DNA of 6,095 nt from Neisseriales bacterium (GTDB taxonomy: Bacteria; Pseudomonadota; Gammaproteobacteria; Burkholderiales; UBA11063): assembly GCA_003538525.1 (NCBI GenBank), contig DPRZ01000263.1, positions 1 to 6,095 of the forward strand, written 5' to 3'. The notes under the pieces are model-generated. The model did not search any database and was not told the DNA's origin. It was given only the letters and a program-made list of their open reading frames with translations. Shown here piece after piece: positions 1 through 6,095 of this stretch. Position 1 is the stretch's first letter; each line of letters starts with the position of its first letter. The position numbers and the translations under genes are program-made.

Positions 1-122
1 AGTTTAAACAGTTACAAACTGTGTGTTTCTAAGTAAGCGCTATAAATATTTAAACTTGATGACCTTAGTTTAATTATTCAATTTAAACACATTTGCAATA
101 ATGTTTTATTCTGCGGTATTTT

Positions 123-131
123 TGCTATAAT
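123..131 (+). promoter_or_regulatory. Extended -10 promoter for the transporter gene
   Basis: The sequence TGCTATAAT combines a perfect TATAAT hexamer (126-131) with the TGn extension one base upstream, the sigma70 extended -10 form. No good -35 hexamer lies at 16-18 bp; the region around 103-109 is only T-rich, which fits an extended -10 promoter that can do without one. Transcription would begin near 138, giving an untranslated leader of about 20 nt before the ATG at 158. The call rests on the motif alone. Confidence 0.6.
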
Positions 132-143
132 TCGGTCACTTTT

Positions 144-148
144 GGGAG
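144..148 (+). promoter_or_regulatory. Shine-Dalgarno site of the MFS transporter
   Basis: GGGAG lies 9 nt before the ATG at 158. It is the best ribosome binding site in the window and supports this ATG as the true start. Confidence 0.7.
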
Positions 149-157
149 CTAACTGCC

Positions 158-1420
158 ATGTCAAATCAATTTCGCCTTAACGCTCAAGAACGTAAAATCG
201 TCGGACTCGCCGCATTAGGCGGAATGCTAGAATTTTACGACTTTATTATTTATGGAATGTTCTCAGTTTACTTTGCGCATCAATTTTTCCCCAGTAACAA
301 TCAACTGCTCTCAATAATCGAAAGCTATGTCGTGTTTGTACTTGGTTATTTATCGCGCCCAATTGGTGGCATGCTGTTTAGCCATATTGGTGATGAACAT
401 GGTCGCAAAAAAGTTCTCGTAATTACCATCATTTTAATGGGGATCTCGTCATTAGGAATTGGATTACTCCCAACTTACCAGCAAATTGGCGTAATTGCTC
501 CGATTGGCTTAGTAGTTTTTCGCTTACTGCAAGGATTAGCCCTCGGTGGTGAACTTCCAAGTACCTATGTTTATATTAGCGAAAGCATGCCCAACAAGCG
601 CGGTAGTGGTTTTGGAATCACCATGGTTGGCGTAAACTCAGGCTTATTATTGGGTAGTTTAATAAATCAATTGCTCAATTTTGCCTTTACCCCAGCAGAG
701 TTAACCAGTTATGGCTGGCGCATTCCGTTTATCTTGGGTGGGGTAATTTGTTTAATCAGCTATAAAATTCGCCAAACCTTACATGAAACTGCAGCCTTTC
801 AACGTATTGAAGATAAACCAGAATTCCCTCTCGGATTTCTGTTTAAGCACAATCTTCCGCAAATGATTGCTGGAATTGCGACTACCGCAATTATGTCTGG
901 CTTAGTCGTAGTAGCAATTATTTTTATGCCAACTTATTTACATAATATCCTTAAAGTTGAAAATAGAACAATTAGCTTAATTATGACTTTTGCGATGTTA
1001 AGTAATGTCTTAATGATCTACATTTTAGGAAAAGTGGCAAATACCACCTCGCCGTATATAATTCTACGCAATTTATTGATTGCATGCGTAATTCTAATCC
1101 CATTTAGCTATTGGCTAATTAGCCTGCAATTTTATGCCGCTGGAACGATAATTTTAGCAACTCTTGAGGGTGCAGCAGCGATGATTATTCCATATTTAGT
1201 AACTTGCCTCTTCCCAGCCAAAATTCGCTTAACTGGCGTAGCAATGTGTTACAACATCGGCTTTACGATCTTTGGCGGCATGGCACCAATTATTATTAGT
1301 AGCGGCATTAAAGCGGATTATGGAATTTATGCCACCCCACTAATCTACATGTTTGTAATCATAATTGTGTGTGCGATTGGTCTTGGTTATGCTAAGCGTC
1401 ATAGCCATCAGGCTATATAA
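158..1420 (+). CDS. MFS transporter, metabolite:H+ symporter (MHS) family
   Basis: This is a 420-residue inner-membrane protein with about twelve hydrophobic segments, the size expected of a single MFS permease. The first helix carries GGMLEFYDF (21-29), the acidic/aromatic signature of the MHS (ProP/KgtP/ShiA-like) branch. RPIGG (67-71) is followed by motif A between TM2 and TM3, GDEHGRKK (78-85), then RLLQGLALGGE (122-132) in TM4 and GWRIPF (186-191). These features indicate proton-coupled uptake of a small polar or carboxylated metabolite; the substrate cannot be read from the sequence. The second copy of motif A, expected between TM8 and TM9, is degenerate: GKVANTTSPY (291-300) lacks the GDxxGRR pattern. 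The start is fixed by a good GGGAG and an extended -10 promoter. The DUF1398 gene follows after 40 bp with no terminator visible between them, so the two may be co-transcribed. Confidence 0.9.
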   Translation: MSNQFRLNAQERKIVGLAALGGMLEFYDFIIYGMFSVYFAHQFFPSNNQLLSIIESYVVFVLGYLSRPIGGMLFSHIGDEHGRKKVLVITIILMGISSLGIGLLPTYQQIGVIAPIGLVVFRLLQGLALGGELPSTYVYISESMPNKRGSGFGITMVGVNSGLLLGSLINQLLNFAFTPAELTSYGWRIPFILGGVICLISYKIRQTLHETAAFQRIEDKPEFPLGFLFKHNLPQMIAGIATTAIMSGLVVVAIIFMPTYLHNILKVENRTISLIMTFAMLSNVLMIYILGKVANTTSPYIILRNLLIACVILIPFSYWLISLQFYAAGTIILATLEGAAAMIIPYLVTCLFPAKIRLTGVAMCYNIGFTIFGGMAPIIISSGIKADYGIYATPLIYMFVIIIVCAIGLGYAKRHSHQAI

Positions 1421-1460
1421 TTCAAACTTAAAATTAATTTTCGCCTAAAAGGACTTTTAA

Positions 1461-1883
1461 ATGAACGATATTCTTAATAAACTCACTGAAGCTCAAAAAC
1501 TAGCCATGTCAATTCGCCCCCTAAGCGCTGGATTCCCTGTACTGGCAGAAGTACTTAGACAAGCTGGAGCACTAATTAATCGCTGGTCGCTGCCATCTTG
1601 TCAATCAATTTACCTAATGAATAATCATGAAGCCGTTGTCCAGCAAGGAACTCCGTTAATTACTGGTAACTATCTAATTCCGCAATTTAATCAAGAAGCC
1701 TTAATTTTAGCAATTAGAAATGACCAAGCAGCTCACAGCACCTTTCCTGAATTTCTTCAAGCAAGCTGGGAAGCTGGCGTAATTGGCTATGATGTCGATT
1801 TCACAGCACGAAAAGTTAGATACTATGGCGTATATGGTGAAAGCTATGTGGAAGAATATCCAGCCGTTACAATAGAAATATAA
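1461..1883 (+). CDS. DUF1398 family protein (YbcV-like)
   Basis: A 140-residue soluble protein with no signal peptide or membrane segment. The C-terminal half carries the pattern I associate with DUF1398: FPEFLQASWEAGVIGYDVDF (94-113), then a short Arg/Lys-Tyr-Tyr-Gly strand and GESYVEEYPAV (125-135). The N-terminal half has a short helical region and a segment rich in hydrophobic residues. E. coli YbcV belongs to this family; its members are sometimes annotated as phage envelope proteins without good support, and no biochemical function is established to my knowledge. An AAAGGA Shine-Dalgarno sits about 8 nt before the ATG. It lies 40 bp behind the transporter, probably on the same transcript, and ends before a strong hairpin. 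The family assignment is from remembered motif resemblance and should be read as likely, not certain. Confidence 0.75.
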   Translation: MNDILNKLTEAQKLAMSIRPLSAGFPVLAEVLRQAGALINRWSLPSCQSIYLMNNHEAVVQQGTPLITGNYLIPQFNQEALILAIRNDQAAHSTFPEFLQASWEAGVIGYDVDFTARKVRYYGVYGESYVEEYPAVTIEI

Positions 1884-1901
1884 AGTTGAATCTATAAACC
1901 A

Positions 1902-1943
1902 AAGTCCTTACCCCCTGATTTTAAGTATCAGGAGTAAGGACTT
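1902..1943. terminator. Long hairpin between convergent transcription units
   Basis: A near-perfect inverted repeat: a 10-bp outer stem (1902-1911 with 1934-1943), a small internal loop (CC against A), a 6-bp inner stem (1914-1919 with 1927-1932) and a 7-nt loop. It lies between the stop of the DUF1398 gene (1883) and the stop of the leftward DUF2063 gene (1961), where a shared bidirectional terminator is expected. The following T-tract is poor on the plus strand and only modest on the minus strand (TTTGGTTTAT), so it may work as a weak intrinsic terminator or as a 3'-end stabilising structure. Confidence 0.65.
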
Positions 1944-1960
1944 AGGCAATTCTTGTTGCT

Positions 1961-2740
1961 TTAATAGTTAGTAAGTTTTACATCATTCAATAATAATTCA
2001 TCACTTACCCATTGCTGTAAAATTAAGCCAATTTTCTCTTCATGCGCAGCCAAATTGACATTCAAGTATTCACAAAAGGCATTAAAATTTACACCAGCCA
2101 ATACAAATTTCAACACCTGTTGCTCTAGATCATTACTTATAACTCTATATTGATTAACCAAGCCTTTGCGCCAAATCAATATTGTCTGTGTAGAATCTAG
2201 ATTAACAGGATCAAGCGTATTTAGCTGCCCAGAACTCCATAATTCAATAATGTTGTACTTAAACTCCAAGCAGGTGACATTAGCCGCGAATTGTAAGTTT
2301 AATTGCTCTAATTGCTGCTCAGTTAATCTAGTTAATGATTCAAATTGCCAAACCGATTGATTAGCAGCAAGACTTGCGCTTAACAATGCCACATCTAATG
2401 CAGCGACTTCGAATAAATACGGAAATTCATTATTCAGGTGATATGAACGGATAAAGCTGGGTAATTGCTGACCGAAAAATTGCAGTCCACGCTCATGTGA
2501 TGGATAGTTACGAATATATGCCGTAATTAATTGACTAAATTCATCCTCGTACATGATTGAGGCAAGCAATGAAAAATTATCAACCAGTGCATTGTACAAA
2601 CGATAAAAATAGCCATCCTGATAAATTGTTAAACGCTCAAGTTTTTCAGCTTGAGTACCGTCAATTGCATCGATTAGCGCTAAATTTGGCTCAAGTAACG
2701 ATTGCAGAAAAATATTCTGCAGCTGCTTTAATTTACCCAC
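1961..2740 (-). CDS. bufC: DUF2063 protein, BufC/HvfC-like partner of the MNIO enzyme
   Basis: A 259-residue cytoplasmic protein of normal length for DUF2063. The family pattern is clear: RLTIYQDGYFYRLYNAL (36-52), then an acidic stretch and ITAYIRNYPS (72-81), LQFFGQQLPSF (86-96) and PYLFEVAALD (107-116). The C-terminal half has LIWRKGL (188-194) followed by QYRVIS, matching the second, winged-helix-like part of BufC/MbnC-type proteins. In methanobactin and bufferin systems this partner binds the precursor peptide and presents it to the DUF692 enzyme; that role here is inferred from family and position. It starts with GTG inside the last codons of the DUF692 gene (8-nt overlap, GTGGGTAA), which implies translational coupling. 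Only a weak GAAG-like site precedes it. It is the last gene of the operon and converges on the DUF1398 gene. Confidence 0.9.
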   Translation of the reverse strand: MGKLKQLQNIFLQSLLEPNLALIDAIDGTQAEKLERLTIYQDGYFYRLYNALVDNFSLLASIMYEDEFSQLITAYIRNYPSHERGLQFFGQQLPSFIRSYHLNNEFPYLFEVAALDVALLSASLAANQSVWQFESLTRLTEQQLEQLNLQFAANVTCLEFKYNIIELWSSGQLNTLDPVNLDSTQTILIWRKGLVNQYRVISNDLEQQVLKFVLAGVNFNAFCEYLNVNLAAHEEKIGLILQQWVSDELLLNDVKLTNY

Positions 2741-3548
2741 GGATTAAACTTCGCGCAATGTCCAATTCTGCAACCAATTCAGCCAATGTTGGAATATTAT
2801 CATCACGCTCCAATAATACTGGCGGAACTCGTCCCAACAATTGCAAAGTACTTTGATAAAGCTGCCACACCGCTTGACTAACTGGTGCATCATGTGTGTC
2901 AATTAGGTATTTCCCTTGTTGCGTATGCCCTGCTAAATGAATTTGCGCAACCTTACTTAAGTCTAAGCCACGAATATAATCCAATGGATCAAAATCATAA
3001 TTTACACTATTAACATAAACGTTATTGATATCGAGTAGCAACAAACAATTACTCTCGGCCAAAATCGCATTGATAAATTCCCACTCACTTAATTCAGAAC
3101 TACTATAATTCAAATAACTCGAAACATTTTCAACTAGAATCGCTTGTTCCAGAAAATCCTGCGTCTGGCAAATTCGTTTAGCAATATGTTGCACCGCTTC
3201 GGCGGTGTATGGCATGGGCAATAAATCATGACTATTTAATTGATTGTGTGTCGTCCAACACAGATGATCAGAAATATGCACCGCATTAATATCACTAGCG
3301 AGCTGTTTGATATCCGTCAAATAGTTTAAATCCAAAGTATCGCAGCCACCCAAAGATAAAGACACACCATGCATTGCTATTGGAAAACGTTGACTAATTT
3401 GCTCTAAATAATAGCGATTATTGCCACCAACATTCAGATAATCTTCACTCAAGATTTCGAACCAATCAAGCTGCGGTGGATTAATTAAAATTTCTTGGTA
3501 ATGCTCATGCCGAAGTTTAAGCCCAAAGCCATTTAGTGGTGGTAACAT
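2733..3548 (-). CDS. bufB: DUF692/MNIO multinuclear iron oxygenase, BufB/HvfB-like RiPP maturase
   Basis: A 271-residue TIM-barrel enzyme of the DUF692 (UPF0276) family, near the usual length. The expected metal-ligand positions are all present: WFEILSED (29-36), MHGVSLSLGG with H60, HISDHLCW (91-98) with H91, D94 and H95, VENVSSYL (139-146) with E140, LLDINNVYVN (171-180) with D173 and N175/N176, IHLAGH (203-208) with H204, DTHD (217-220) and LLERDD (245-250) with E247. Family members hold two or three iron ions and use O2 to rearrange peptide cysteines into oxazolone/thioamide or thiooxazole groups. Together with the upstream Cys-containing exported peptide and the downstream DUF2063 partner, this points to peptide maturation in the cytoplasm before export. 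The ATG at 3548 gives the canonical N-terminus (GFGLKLRHEHY) but has no Shine-Dalgarno, only an A-rich leader, so translation may be low or coupled to the precursor 27 nt upstream. Confidence 0.92.
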   Translation of the reverse strand: MLPPLNGFGLKLRHEHYQEILINPPQLDWFEILSEDYLNVGGNNRYYLEQISQRFPIAMHGVSLSLGGCDTLDLNYLTDIKQLASDINAVHISDHLCWTTHNQLNSHDLLPMPYTAEAVQHIAKRICQTQDFLEQAILVENVSSYLNYSSSELSEWEFINAILAESNCLLLLDINNVYVNSVNYDFDPLDYIRGLDLSKVAQIHLAGHTQQGKYLIDTHDAPVSQAVWQLYQSTLQLLGRVPPVLLERDDNIPTLAELVAELDIARSLIRG

Positions 3549-3575
3549 TTTTTGCTAAAAAATAATTGCTAGTAA

Positions 3576-3785
3576 TTAATTTGTTGCAGTTACTGGATTA
3601 GTTTTTTTAGCTGGTGCTTTATGAGTAGTTGCACTTGCATTTTTAGATTTTTTAGCATGGCAACAATTATTTGTCGCTTGGCTAGTTGCTGTTGGAGCTG
3701 GCGAGGACGCCGCAACCGCTAACGTTGGTAAAGTAGATAATGTTGCGACTACCGCAGCCGTCAGTAATGTTTTAGATTTATTCAT
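3576..3785 (-). CDS. Small exported Cys-Cys peptide, candidate MNIO-modified RiPP precursor
   Basis: A 69-residue protein with a textbook Sec signal peptide: basic N-terminus (MNKSK), hydrophobic core (about residues 7-22) and a likely AVA cleavage site after residue 25. The mature part, about 44 residues, is low in complexity (Ala, Thr, Lys, Ser, Asn, Pro) with a single CCH motif at 41-43, one further His at 55 and a Lys-rich C-terminus. It lies 27 nt before the DUF692 gene on the same strand and is evidently the first gene of the operon. By position and layout (signal peptide, Cys core, then enzyme and partner) it matches BufA/HvfA precursors. It has neither the KCYG-type motifs of DUF2282 bufferins nor EGKCG repeats, so I cannot place it in a named precursor family. 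Its likely role is a periplasmic metal-binding peptide, copper being the best guess from bufferins. It could instead be an unmodified small periplasmic protein. The RBS is weak (AAAGAA). Confidence 0.75.
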   Translation of the reverse strand: MNKSKTLLTAAVVATLSTLPTLAVAASSPAPTATSQATNNCCHAKKSKNASATTHKAPAKKTNPVTATN

Positions 3786-3811
3786 AATTTTATTCTTTAA
3801 TAAATACGTTA

Positions 3812-3875
3812 ACTATAGGAATTCGAAGCTCTAAATTGATTTAAATTATCAAATTTCATCATATCAGCATGACAA
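3812..3875 (-). promoter_or_regulatory. Candidate promoter region of the Cys-peptide/MNIO operon
   Basis: Two sigma70-like candidates are visible on the minus strand. The nearer is a TATAGT -10 hexamer at 3812-3817, 26 nt before the ATG, with no good -35 at 17 bp. The farther pairs TTGTCA (3870-3875) with GATAAT (3845-3850) at a 19-bp spacing, slightly long; it would give a 5' leader of about 50 nt. Neither is strong. Known buf operons are often under ECF sigma factors, and no site of that type could be identified with assurance here. The rest of the 3786-4060 intergenic region holds a terminator and two tiny reading frames of doubtful meaning. Confidence 0.3.
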
Positions 3876-4016
3876 ATAACGTAAACTACATAACACAAAC
3901 CATGCTTATTTATGCCTCAGTTTAATTTAAAAACTCTGCCAAAAGCAGTCAAGTACATAATTATATTCATTTTACCCAGCTAGAATGCATCTTTCTAAAT
4001 CCTCTTACAGATGTTG

Positions 4017-4048
4017 AATAAAAAAAGTCCACCCAACAGGTGAACTTT
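4017..4048 (-). terminator. Rho-independent terminator of the hexosaminidase gene
   Basis: On the minus strand AAAGTTCACC (4048-4039) pairs with GGTGGACTTT (4033-4024), a 10-bp stem with one G-U wobble and a 5-nt loop. The stem runs into a T-tract (A-run 4020-4026 on the plus strand). It begins 12 bp after the TAA stop at 4061-4063. Orientation, spacing and T-tract all fit an intrinsic terminator that also insulates the downstream peptide operon from read-through. In the plus direction one C-A mismatch and no T-tract make it unlikely to be bidirectional. Confidence 0.85.
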
Positions 4049-4060
4049 AATATGCGACAA

Positions 4061-6095
4061 TTATAAATTTGGTGGTGTCAGCGCAGACTTTTCTGGACAT
4101 AATGAATTTCCATCTGGAATTTCTTTACTAATCCCATTTGGATAACCCCGATAATTTACCCCATAGAGTTTATTAAGGTAGGCTAAAAATCCAGTTTCAC
4201 CACAACCTAAGCGAGTCGCTAAACTTTGCCAATTAAGCTGTTGCTTATCGGTGGTAACATAATTTGGTGACCATGCTGCTTCAGCTAGAGCTGGCATTTT
4301 TGGCAATGCTGAATACATTAAATGATCAAAGCTGGGTAAATTTTCTGACCACAGCGTGCCCTCAATTCCAAGAATATTCTGTGGCTGCTTACTTAGCGCC
4401 TGGGTTTTACCCGCCAATTGAGCCATACTCAAAGCGCTATAGGTGTCTAAATTTGGCGCAGCCCAAGCAAAGCCAGGTTCGTACATACTTGGCGTATAAG
4501 CCAAATCAAAATAAGCTTTATCCGCATACGCCAAAACCGTTGGGTAATTATTATTCGCCAATGTAACCGCTTGTTTAACACCATCAGCGGATGGATTCCA
4601 AACCCAAACATGCCCAGCCTGTGTAACTGGAATAATATTTTTGCCCAACTCAGCTCCATCAGTTTGCACGGCTTGTTGCCAGCCCGAGAAGATTAAATTA
4701 TTATTAGCCAACGCTAATTTTTGGAAGAATAAATGTGATTTTGCCAAAGCCGATAAGCCACTCCATTCATTACGACAGCTAGTATCATTAGTCCATGCAT
4801 GCGAACTCACTTCATCGCCACCGACACTTACTTCATTACTCACTGCGTACATTGAGGTTTGCTGATTAAATAAATTTGCTACACTATTTACGATGTTATT
4901 AATCGTCGGTGTAAATTGACTACCAACCGTAATATCAGTACCATAAGTACACACGGGTAAAACATCATCGGTGTAACCTTGCACTGAGACAAATTGAGAA
5001 TTATCATTCGGATCGACCATAACATCAGGAAGTGCTTTTATTAATGCCCGCGCATGACCAGGTAAATCAATTTCAGGAATCACACTAATTTGATTTGCAT
5101 TGGCATAAGCAACAATTGCCTTAATATCCGCTGGTGAGTAACTGCCACTATAGGCGCTATTCGCTACAGGATAGACCGGTTGACTCATGTTAGTTGTATC
5201 TAAATTATTTTGTAATAACATATTTGGTCCAACTAGCTGCCCTAACCCACGAGTACTTGCAACCGTTGCTAAAGTTGGATAATCGGGTAAAGCTAAACGG
5301 AAAGCCTCATCATCAGAAAAATGAATATGTAAGGTATTTAATTTTTGACTAGCCATCACGTCGATTAATTTATCAATTTCACTCGGTGTAAAATAATGGC
5401 GCGCCGTGTCCAATAAAACCCCACGATATTTAAAGCGCGGGTAATCGGTGATACTTAAACTCGGTAGATTTTGTGGATTTTGACTCCATAACTGGCGCAG
5501 GGTTTGCAACGCATAATATGCCCCAGCTTCAGTCAAGGTTTCAATCAAAATACCATTGCTACTAATTGTTAAGCGATAACCTTCAGGATTATTATTAATC
5601 GCTTTAGGGTCACTAATTGGAGTAATGATAATTCCATCATTTGCATTGGCATCATTATCAACTAAAACTTTCTTGCTAATTTGCCAATCCTTTTTTATAA
5701 TTGCCGACCAATAAGTTGCAACTGTATTATCCGCATTTAATTGATTATGAATCGTTACGGTCTTGGTTGGTAACGTGTAATCACCGAGATTAGATTGAGT
5801 TACGCTAACTGGGCTAGGTATAATATTAATTAGGTTACTTGGCACAGGCATACTATTTTGCCAATTAGCGGTAATGTATTTAGTTAATTGCTCATCAATT
5901 TGATTTTGATCATAGCCCAATAAGTTATATTGATTCAATTCTGTATTAATTGTATAAATTCGCGGCACACCATTTTTAACTTTATCATCGGCAATAATAA
6001 ACCAACTTTGTGGTAAAGCTGAAACATTTCCCGGACCCCATTGATTATTATGCGCCAAGCGCAAAGAATAACGCCCCTTATGTTTCAAGGTAAAG
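4061..6095 (-). CDS. GH20 beta-N-acetylhexosaminidase (chitobiase type), 5' end outside the window
   Basis: The frame is open to the window edge. The in-frame TTG at 6088 lies inside a domain and is not the start, so signal peptide and N-terminus are missing. Counting from that codon: residues 1-85 are the C-terminal half of a chitobiase/hexosaminidase N-terminal carbohydrate-binding domain (PQSWFIIADD, then VPRIYTINTE at 41-50); about 87-212 is the GH20b alpha/beta domain; about 216-610 is the GH20 TIM barrel. Barrel motifs are YRGVLLDTARHYF (221-233), HIHFSDDEAFRL (254-265), PEIDLPGHARA (338-348), the catalytic pair D425-E426 in GGDE, FSGW (467-470), VWVWNP (494-499) and GTLWSE (577-582). 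The enzyme removes terminal N-acetylglucosamine from chitobiose or related oligosaccharides by substrate-assisted catalysis, probably in the periplasm or outside the cell. There is no recognisable C-terminal Ig-like domain; the protein ends about 65 residues after the barrel. Four cysteines (380, 438, 629, 664) could form disulphides. Confidence 0.93.
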   Translation of the reverse strand, partial: FTLKHKGRYSLRLAHNNQWGPGNVSALPQSWFIIADDKVKNGVPRIYTINTELNQYNLLGYDQNQIDEQLTKYITANWQNSMPVPSNLINIIPSPVSVTQSNLGDYTLPTKTVTIHNQLNADNTVATYWSAIIKKDWQISKKVLVDNDANANDGIIITPISDPKAINNNPEGYRLTISSNGILIETLTEAGAYYALQTLRQLWSQNPQNLPSLSITDYPRFKYRGVLLDTARHYFTPSEIDKLIDVMASQKLNTLHIHFSDDEAFRLALPDYPTLATVASTRGLGQLVGPNMLLQNNLDTTNMSQPVYPVANSAYSGSYSPADIKAIVAYANANQISVIPEIDLPGHARALIKALPDVMVDPNDNSQFVSVQGYTDDVLPVCTYGTDITVGSQFTPTINNIVNSVANLFNQQTSMYAVSNEVSVGGDEVSSHAWTNDTSCRNEWSGLSALAKSHLFFQKLALANNNLIFSGWQQAVQTDGAELGKNIIPVTQAGHVWVWNPSADGVKQAVTLANNNYPTVLAYADKAYFDLAYTPSMYEPGFAWAAPNLDTYSALSMAQLAGKTQALSKQPQNILGIEGTLWSENLPSFDHLMYSALPKMPALAEAAWSPNYVTTDKQQLNWQSLATRLGCGETGFLAYLNKLYGVNYRGYPNGISKEIPDGNSLCPEKSALTPPNL

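Noticed and set aside
8..22. Inverted repeat ACAGTT/AACTGT with a 3-nt loop
   Set aside because: The stem is only 6 bp and no strong T-tract follows; it could be the remnant of an upstream gene's terminator but cannot be supported.
2166..2360. Plus-strand open frame of 64 codons
   Set aside because: It lies wholly antisense to the DUF2063 gene, has no Shine-Dalgarno and no recognisable protein features.
2557..2856. Plus-strand open frame of 99 codons across the DUF692/DUF2063 junction
   Set aside because: It is antisense to two well-supported genes and its product has no family resemblance.
3557..3594. Possible attenuator between precursor and enzyme genes (AGTAA/TTACT stem then T6 on the minus strand)
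   Set aside because: The stem is 5 bp of mostly A-T with a 14-nt loop and the T-run begins 8 nt after it, which is too weak and too far for a terminator.
4264..4865. Three open frames of 70-100 codons (two plus, one minus) within the hexosaminidase gene
   Set aside because: They are out-of-frame shadows of a GH20 gene whose motifs are intact along this stretch.
6086..6088. TTG as the start codon of the hexosaminidase
   Set aside because: The frame stays open to the window edge and the sequence around this codon is the middle of the N-terminal carbohydrate-binding domain, so the real start is outside.
1..6095. tRNA, rRNA, CRISPR arrays, insertion sequences
   Set aside because: No spaced direct repeats, transposase motifs, tRNA cloverleaf arms or rRNA-like segments were seen by eye.

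Overview
The window is AT-rich DNA from a Gram-negative bacterium. The evidence is Sec-type exported proteins, an MHS-type proton symporter, a periplasmic or secreted chitobiase-type hexosaminidase, and a DUF692/DUF2063 gene pair typical of Proteobacteria. A low-GC gamma- or betaproteobacterium (Legionella/Francisella-like or Neisseriales-like in composition) is a reasonable guess, but nothing in the sequence fixes the taxon.

Layout. Bases 1-157 are non-coding and hold an extended -10 promoter. Two genes then run rightward: an MHS-family MFS transporter (158-1420) and, 40 bp later, a small DUF1398-family protein (1461-1883). A strong hairpin at 1902-1943 separates them from a leftward operon. 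In transcription order that operon is a 69-residue exported peptide with one Cys-Cys-His motif (3785-3576), a DUF692/MNIO peptide-modifying oxygenase (3548-2733) and a DUF2063 partner protein (2740-1961), the last two overlapping by 8 nt. An intergenic region of about 275 bp (3786-4060) carries candidate promoter elements for the operon and a clear intrinsic terminator (4017-4048). This terminator closes the leftward gene that fills the right end, a GH20 beta-N-acetylhexosaminidase of the chitobiase type. That gene runs off the window, so its 5' end is missing.

How the parts work together. The central three genes look like a minimal RiPP cassette of the bufferin/Hvf/methanobactin kind. In that class a DUF692 iron enzyme with a DUF2063 partner converts peptide cysteines into metal-binding heterocycles, and a signal peptide takes the product to the periplasm. 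The candidate precursor does not resemble DUF2282 bufferins or the EGKCG-repeat HvfA peptides: its mature part has only one vicinal Cys pair and a Lys/Ala/Thr-rich tail. No DoxX-type membrane gene, dedicated exporter or regulator is seen beside it. This is the most interesting part of the window. The transporter/DUF1398 pair and the hexosaminidase look like ordinary accessory metabolism with no visible link to the cassette.
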